A model generated the notes under the pieces. The model did not search any database. It was not told the DNA's origin and was given only the letters and a program-made list of their open reading frames with translations. From the NCBI GenBank assembly GCA_015057555.1, contig SVEC01000011.1:1-64000 (forward strand): a DNA stretch of 64,000 nucleotides, given 5' to 3'. Source of the DNA: Lachnospiraceae bacterium (GTDB lineage: Bacteria > Bacillota > Clostridia > Lachnospirales > Lachnospiraceae). Shown in pieces: positions 59,894 through 64,000 of this stretch. A program made the position numbers and the translations under genes. Each line of letters begins with the position of its first letter. Positions within the stretch are counted from its first letter, which is position 1.

Positions 59894-60604
59894 TTACTCT
59901 TCTTCAAAAAATCTTATGTATTTATTCATGAAATCATTACAAAACCGCTTTCCTATAGGAATACTACTACCATCTTTTAAATGCACCTCGCCCGGTTCCA
60001 TACTAGCAACATACATCAAGTTAACAATATATCCACCATGGCATCTAACAAAACTTTCCATCAAACGTTCCTCTACCTTACGAAGAGAACTATAGCAAGG
60101 ATAATCTCTCCTCAATGTATGAATGTTAAGCAATCTATCATTACGTTCCAAATAAACTATCTCACTTTGAGATATAAACACCTTATGACCATTGCTTAAA
60201 AAATCTATAATATTATTCTCTGTTTTATTCTTATAGACTTCTGCACCTTTTTTGACAGCCTTTACTATCATTTCTTCAGTACTGTCCTTTAACAAATAAT
60301 AGCAATGTTTAGTTTCATACACTAAGCTTGCATAAGTATATTCATTTGTTAGATATATAATCTGACAGGCTGGCATCTTTTCATTTATCATTCCTGCTAG
60401 TTTAATACCATCGTATGATTTATCCATAAAGTTTATCTCTGTAATAAATATATCACACTTAAATAAATCTTCTTCGACAGCTACATATACATCCTCTGGT
60501 GTTTTGATTCTAATTTCGCATTTTTTATCTATAATATGTCGTCTTAGAATATCTTGAATCCTCTCTGACTCTTCAATGTTATCATCACAAATAACAATAA
60601 TCAT
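59894..60604 (-). CDS. LytTR regulator with Glu at receiver phosphoacceptor position
   Basis: ICDDN, CDIFITEINFMDKSYDG; LytTR EIVYLERNDRLLNIHT...FVRCHGGYIVNLMYV. Confidence 0.88.
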   Translation of the reverse strand: MIIVICDDNIEESERIQDILRRHIIDKKCEIRIKTPEDVYVAVEEDLFKCDIFITEINFMDKSYDGIKLAGMINEKMPACQIIYLTNEYTYASLVYETKHCYYLLKDSTEEMIVKAVKKGAEVYKNKTENNIIDFLSNGHKVFISQSEIVYLERNDRLLNIHTLRRDYPCYSSLRKVEERLMESFVRCHGGYIVNLMYVASMEPGEVHLKDGSSIPIGKRFCNDFMNKYIRFFEEE

Positions 60605-60727
60605 CCTAAACCCTCCACAAACAAAATGTCGAATCTTTTCTCATATTTCGACGCTATATTATATTACAACAAAAAATATGCTATTTTTTTAATATTGCAT
60701 TTTATGCACTTTTTTTTGCATAAAAAA

Positions 60728-60755
60728 ATCCACCATCTTTTCTAGGATGGCGGAT
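60728..60755 (-). terminator. Terminator downstream of FHA-ChW gene
   Basis: ATCCACCATC/GATGGCGGAT stem with T7 on minus strand. Confidence 0.78.
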
Positions 60756-60780
60756 AATTGAATTATTGAAATATTTTTAT

Positions 60781-62601
60781 TTAATTACCAATGATTTTTT
60801 CTATATTTTCCCTTGTAAAACTGTGCTGCGTAACAGAAATAACATTATTAGGATTTATAAAAGAGAATATTTTATCTCCCTCTGCCTGTGTGACTTCTCT
60901 TATCAATACAAAATCACTTCCTGGAAAGCCGTTAATTTGCATATTAGTACCATCACTGGTATAATTTATAGGATAATAACACTCCTTGTATGTTCCAGTT
61001 GGGTCATTAGCATCATTCATAATCCCTAAATCATATAGATAAGACGCTCTGATACCAACAAAGCTAAATGGACCTTCACCAATCCCTATCATTCCGTTAT
61101 TATAGAAAGTAAACATTCCTGGAATATCAAATTTGTTATCTCCACTTATTTCAACAACCTCTCCATACTTCGAATCATATTCATAGATTCTATATCCTTG
61201 ATCAAAATCATCATCTGTTCCATCTGGCTTTATAAACTTGTCTTCATAGTATATTAACATTTCATTTTTACCGTTATTATCCATATCTGCAATGATATAA
61301 AACCAAACATACTGTCTACAATTCTCAGATTCCCTAAAGCTCATCTTGTGATTAAGGTAAATTCCACCATCAACTCTTCCACTGGCATTTGACTCAATAT
61401 CAGACAAAAACTTATAATAGGCGTATTCTTCTTCACTGATGACTCTCTCAACATACGGCTCATCATATACTGTAGTTACATTACAATAATCGTCTGCCGG
61501 AATTTCACCCTTCTCAACCAATGCAAGTTGTATGCTCTCAATGCTCTTTGAATAATTAACCGTTCCAGCCGGACTACCATTACAGCACCATGCCATCCAT
61601 CCATATGACTGCACATGAACCCTATAGTATATGTCAAACTTATCAGCCAATTCACCAGTTAATGATATACACACAGCTTCAACTCTCTTAGCCTGCTCTG
61701 TGGTTCCGCTTGTTTCGCCGTTCTTCTTCCATGTCGATATATCACTAGGTTTACCCTGCCATCCACTGCCTTGAACATAGGTTATGTAATTTATTTCTCC
61801 TTCGTAAGATGATTCTGTAAGCCTGATATCCAATGCCTCAAGACGCTTAGACTCTCCTACCGTTCCTGATATTTCTCCATTCTTACACCAGTTTTTCCAT
61901 CCATAGGATTGAACATATGCTCTATATTCTAACTCTGGTGGTATTAACTCCTCAGTGGTAACCTCTGTAGTTTTCTCTTCAGTTGTCTTAATCTCTGTGG
62001 TTGTTTCTGTTTTTTTATCTGCAATCTGATTTGAATCATTATTAGATTTCTTATCATTACCTATAGTTTTTACAGCAAATACAACGCCTAATATTAATAG
62101 TATGGTTGCGACTATAGATACACCAATCTTTAATCCCAAAGATTTCTTAGATTTCTTTTGTTTACCACTGTCTGGCCTTTTCAATTCCCAAGGTTGACCA
62201 AAATCTGGTATCATTTCCTCCATATTCTCACTATACATAACAGTGTTTACATCGTCCGGAATGACTTGATTATCAACAACATCCATCCTACTAACGCCAC
62301 TTATATCTATCCTAACACCCTCTGCTTCATTACCTGGTGAAAATATGGTTATCACATCTCCGACACCTATTGGACTTTGTGCTACCTTCTTATTATTTAG
62401 ATATATACCAAAGGTACTCTCCATATCCTGTACATACCACTGCTTACCATCATAGTAAAAGCATCCATGTACTCGCGATACAAATTCCTTGTCGATACGA
62501 ATATCACATTCTGGATGACGACCAAAACTAATAATTTCCTTGCCAAACATGGTCAAATCTAATTGTCTACTACTATCTTTTTCATAAATTGTTATTTTCA
62601 T
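60781..62601 (-). CDS. FHA domain - TM - ChW repeat protein
   Basis: N-term ISFGRHPECDIRIDKEFVSRVHGCFYYDG; TM LKIGVSIVATILLILGVVFAV; three ChW-type units (VQSYGWKNWCKNGEISGTVGESKRLEALDIRL etc.). Confidence 0.85.
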   Translation of the reverse strand: MKITIYEKDSSRQLDLTMFGKEIISFGRHPECDIRIDKEFVSRVHGCFYYDGKQWYVQDMESTFGIYLNNKKVAQSPIGVGDVITIFSPGNEAEGVRIDISGVSRMDVVDNQVIPDDVNTVMYSENMEEMIPDFGQPWELKRPDSGKQKKSKKSLGLKIGVSIVATILLILGVVFAVKTIGNDKKSNNDSNQIADKKTETTTEIKTTEEKTTEVTTEELIPPELEYRAYVQSYGWKNWCKNGEISGTVGESKRLEALDIRLTESSYEGEINYITYVQGSGWQGKPSDISTWKKNGETSGTTEQAKRVEAVCISLTGELADKFDIYYRVHVQSYGWMAWCCNGSPAGTVNYSKSIESIQLALVEKGEIPADDYCNVTTVYDEPYVERVISEEEYAYYKFLSDIESNASGRVDGGIYLNHKMSFRESENCRQYVWFYIIADMDNNGKNEMLIYYEDKFIKPDGTDDDFDQGYRIYEYDSKYGEVVEISGDNKFDIPGMFTFYNNGMIGIGEGPFSFVGIRASYLYDLGIMNDANDPTGTYKECYYPINYTSDGTNMQINGFPGSDFVLIREVTQAEGDKIFSFINPNNVISVTQHSFTRENIEKIIGN

Positions 62602-62603
62602 AA

Positions 62604-64000
62604 CTACTTCTCCTTAAAGTTGAAGTTATTATCTTCTGCATATTCCTCAGCTAAGGAACCTTTGGAACCTATTATTGTACAGTTCTTGGATTTCTTATTT
62701 TCTCCATCAATAATACTATATCCTATAGCTTTTTCACTTAGAAATTCCAAGCTATCTGGCAATTCTACAGTAAGGTCATCATTTCCTCCAAATGCATAGA
62801 GATCAATTCTTTTAACCCCCTCCGGTATTATCACATTTTCTAAGCTATGACATGCGTTAAATGCTTCAATTCCAATTATTTCAACGCTACATGGTATACT
62901 TATTGAGGTTAACTTGCCACATCCATAAAATGCCTCATCATAAATATACTTAACACCTTCTGGTATTTTAACTTTCTCCACATACTCACAATTTATTTCA
63001 CCGATACCTATAACACTATATCCACCTAGTGTCTCTGGTATTATAATCTCAGTCTGTGGACCATCATAATCCGAAATTGTAGCTGTTTCATTATCATAAA
63101 CAACGATATCCCAAGCACCATATGTACCATACTTTTCATCAGATTCATAAAATGATTCCAACTCATCTATCTTGTCTATATTTTTATAAACTGCATAATC
63201 CTCAACGTCATCTCTATTCTTATCAGCTATTACCTCAACATCAAATTCATATAGTTTGACATCAAGCACCTCTGCATCGAACTCAAAAATTTCTTTATAC
63301 TCTGTCTCAGTTAAAGTAGTCATTTCATCCCACTCATCTATCCATACATAGTACGCTAGGTTACCACTGTAGTCTTCCTCGCACTCCACGCAAATAGCTC
63401 CATCGTAGGAATTATATGTTTCTCCTCTAGCTCCATCTAAAGGAAGAAGCCCAATATCCTCTAAATATCCATCATGAACACCTGCGTAGTATACCTCGTT
63501 ATCAAATTCGTAACTGCTCATCTTTACTACGCCATTATCATAGAAAGTAAATGGATATTCATCACTTCCCATCTCATATCCACTTTCAAACTTTACCTCA
63601 CCATCTACATACTCATAGAATTCAGCTTCAGAATCTTTAGAAAAACCATAATCGATATCTTTTAATATGAATAGCTCATCCTTCTTGTCACCATCAAAAT
63701 CTGCAATGGCATAAAAATTATAATATATAGTTTCTTCCTTATTTACAGATACTATATTAACCTCTGATGCATCATCCGCATCCTCAACTAATTCAGCTAA
63801 GTACTTATAATAAGCCTTCTCCTCCTTGGACATCCAGTTAATATTAACTAATATCGCAACTACTGCAATTAATGCAGCTGCTGCTACAACACCGATTATT
63901 ATATTACGCTTTTTGTTACTCTTCCTTGGCTCATCAGATAATGCAGCGTTTTCTGTATTCACATCATTTCCATCAGTTACATTAACTGGCTGAATCTGCT
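62604..64000 (-). CDS. TM protein with C-terminal BspA-like leucine-rich repeats; partial, open through window end
   Basis: TM NIIIGVVAAAALIAVVAILVNI; LRR VKIPEGVKYIYDEAFYGCGKLTSISIPCSVEIIGIEAFNACHSLENVIIPEGVKRI; frame reads QIQPVNVTDGND upstream of the listed GTG with no stop. Confidence 0.82.
   Translation of the reverse strand, partial: QIQPVNVTDGNDVNTENAALSDEPRKSNKKRNIIIGVVAAAALIAVVAILVNINWMSKEEKAYYKYLAELVEDADDASEVNIVSVNKEETIYYNFYAIADFDGDKKDELFILKDIDYGFSKDSEAEFYEYVDGEVKFESGYEMGSDEYPFTFYDNGVVKMSSYEFDNEVYYAGVHDGYLEDIGLLPLDGARGETYNSYDGAICVECEEDYSGNLAYYVWIDEWDEMTTLTETEYKEIFEFDAEVLDVKLYEFDVEVIADKNRDDVEDYAVYKNIDKIDELESFYESDEKYGTYGAWDIVVYDNETATISDYDGPQTEIIIPETLGGYSVIGIGEINCEYVEKVKIPEGVKYIYDEAFYGCGKLTSISIPCSVEIIGIEAFNACHSLENVIIPEGVKRIDLYAFGGNDDLTVELPDSLEFLSEKAIGYSIIDGENKKSKNCTIIGSKGSLAEEYAEDNNFNFKEK

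Overview
Low-GC Firmicutes chromosome segment; gene content (spoVA, spoIIA-sigF, a pdaB-like deacetylase, pyrimidine genes) fits a spore-forming Lachnospiraceae-like anaerobe. The taxonomy is inference from gene content only. Most of the window is housekeeping: pyrC-F-K-D, spoVAA-AE, a class A PBP, ABC-F, spoIIAA-AB-sigF, folC, queF, addAB, topB, a 2-hydroxyacid dehydrogenase, tyrS, a CDF transporter, a Na/Pi-PhoU transporter and a hybrid histidine kinase. Two accessory-looking regions stand out. (a) 1-7200 is a same-strand run of small unrelated genes with partial paralog duplications and gene fragments. (b) 57.9-64 kb is a co-directional cluster with two FHA proteins, three LytTR regulators whose receiver phosphoacceptor position reads D, S and E, an FHA-TM-ChW protein and a TM-LRR protein running off the window edge. 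Other notable signals: four 11-bp-phased TT(T/A)AC(A/C) repeats (Pho-box-like) upstream of the Na/Pi transporter, a tRNA-Leu with an AAG anticodon plus a nearby copy of its 3' end, repeated TAGTTYGAT motifs upstream of a TetR gene, a FIST/soluble-MCP pair, and a DUF342/FapA protein with an N-terminal array of about nine ~25-aa repeats. All family assignments come from reading the sequence; no searches were run.
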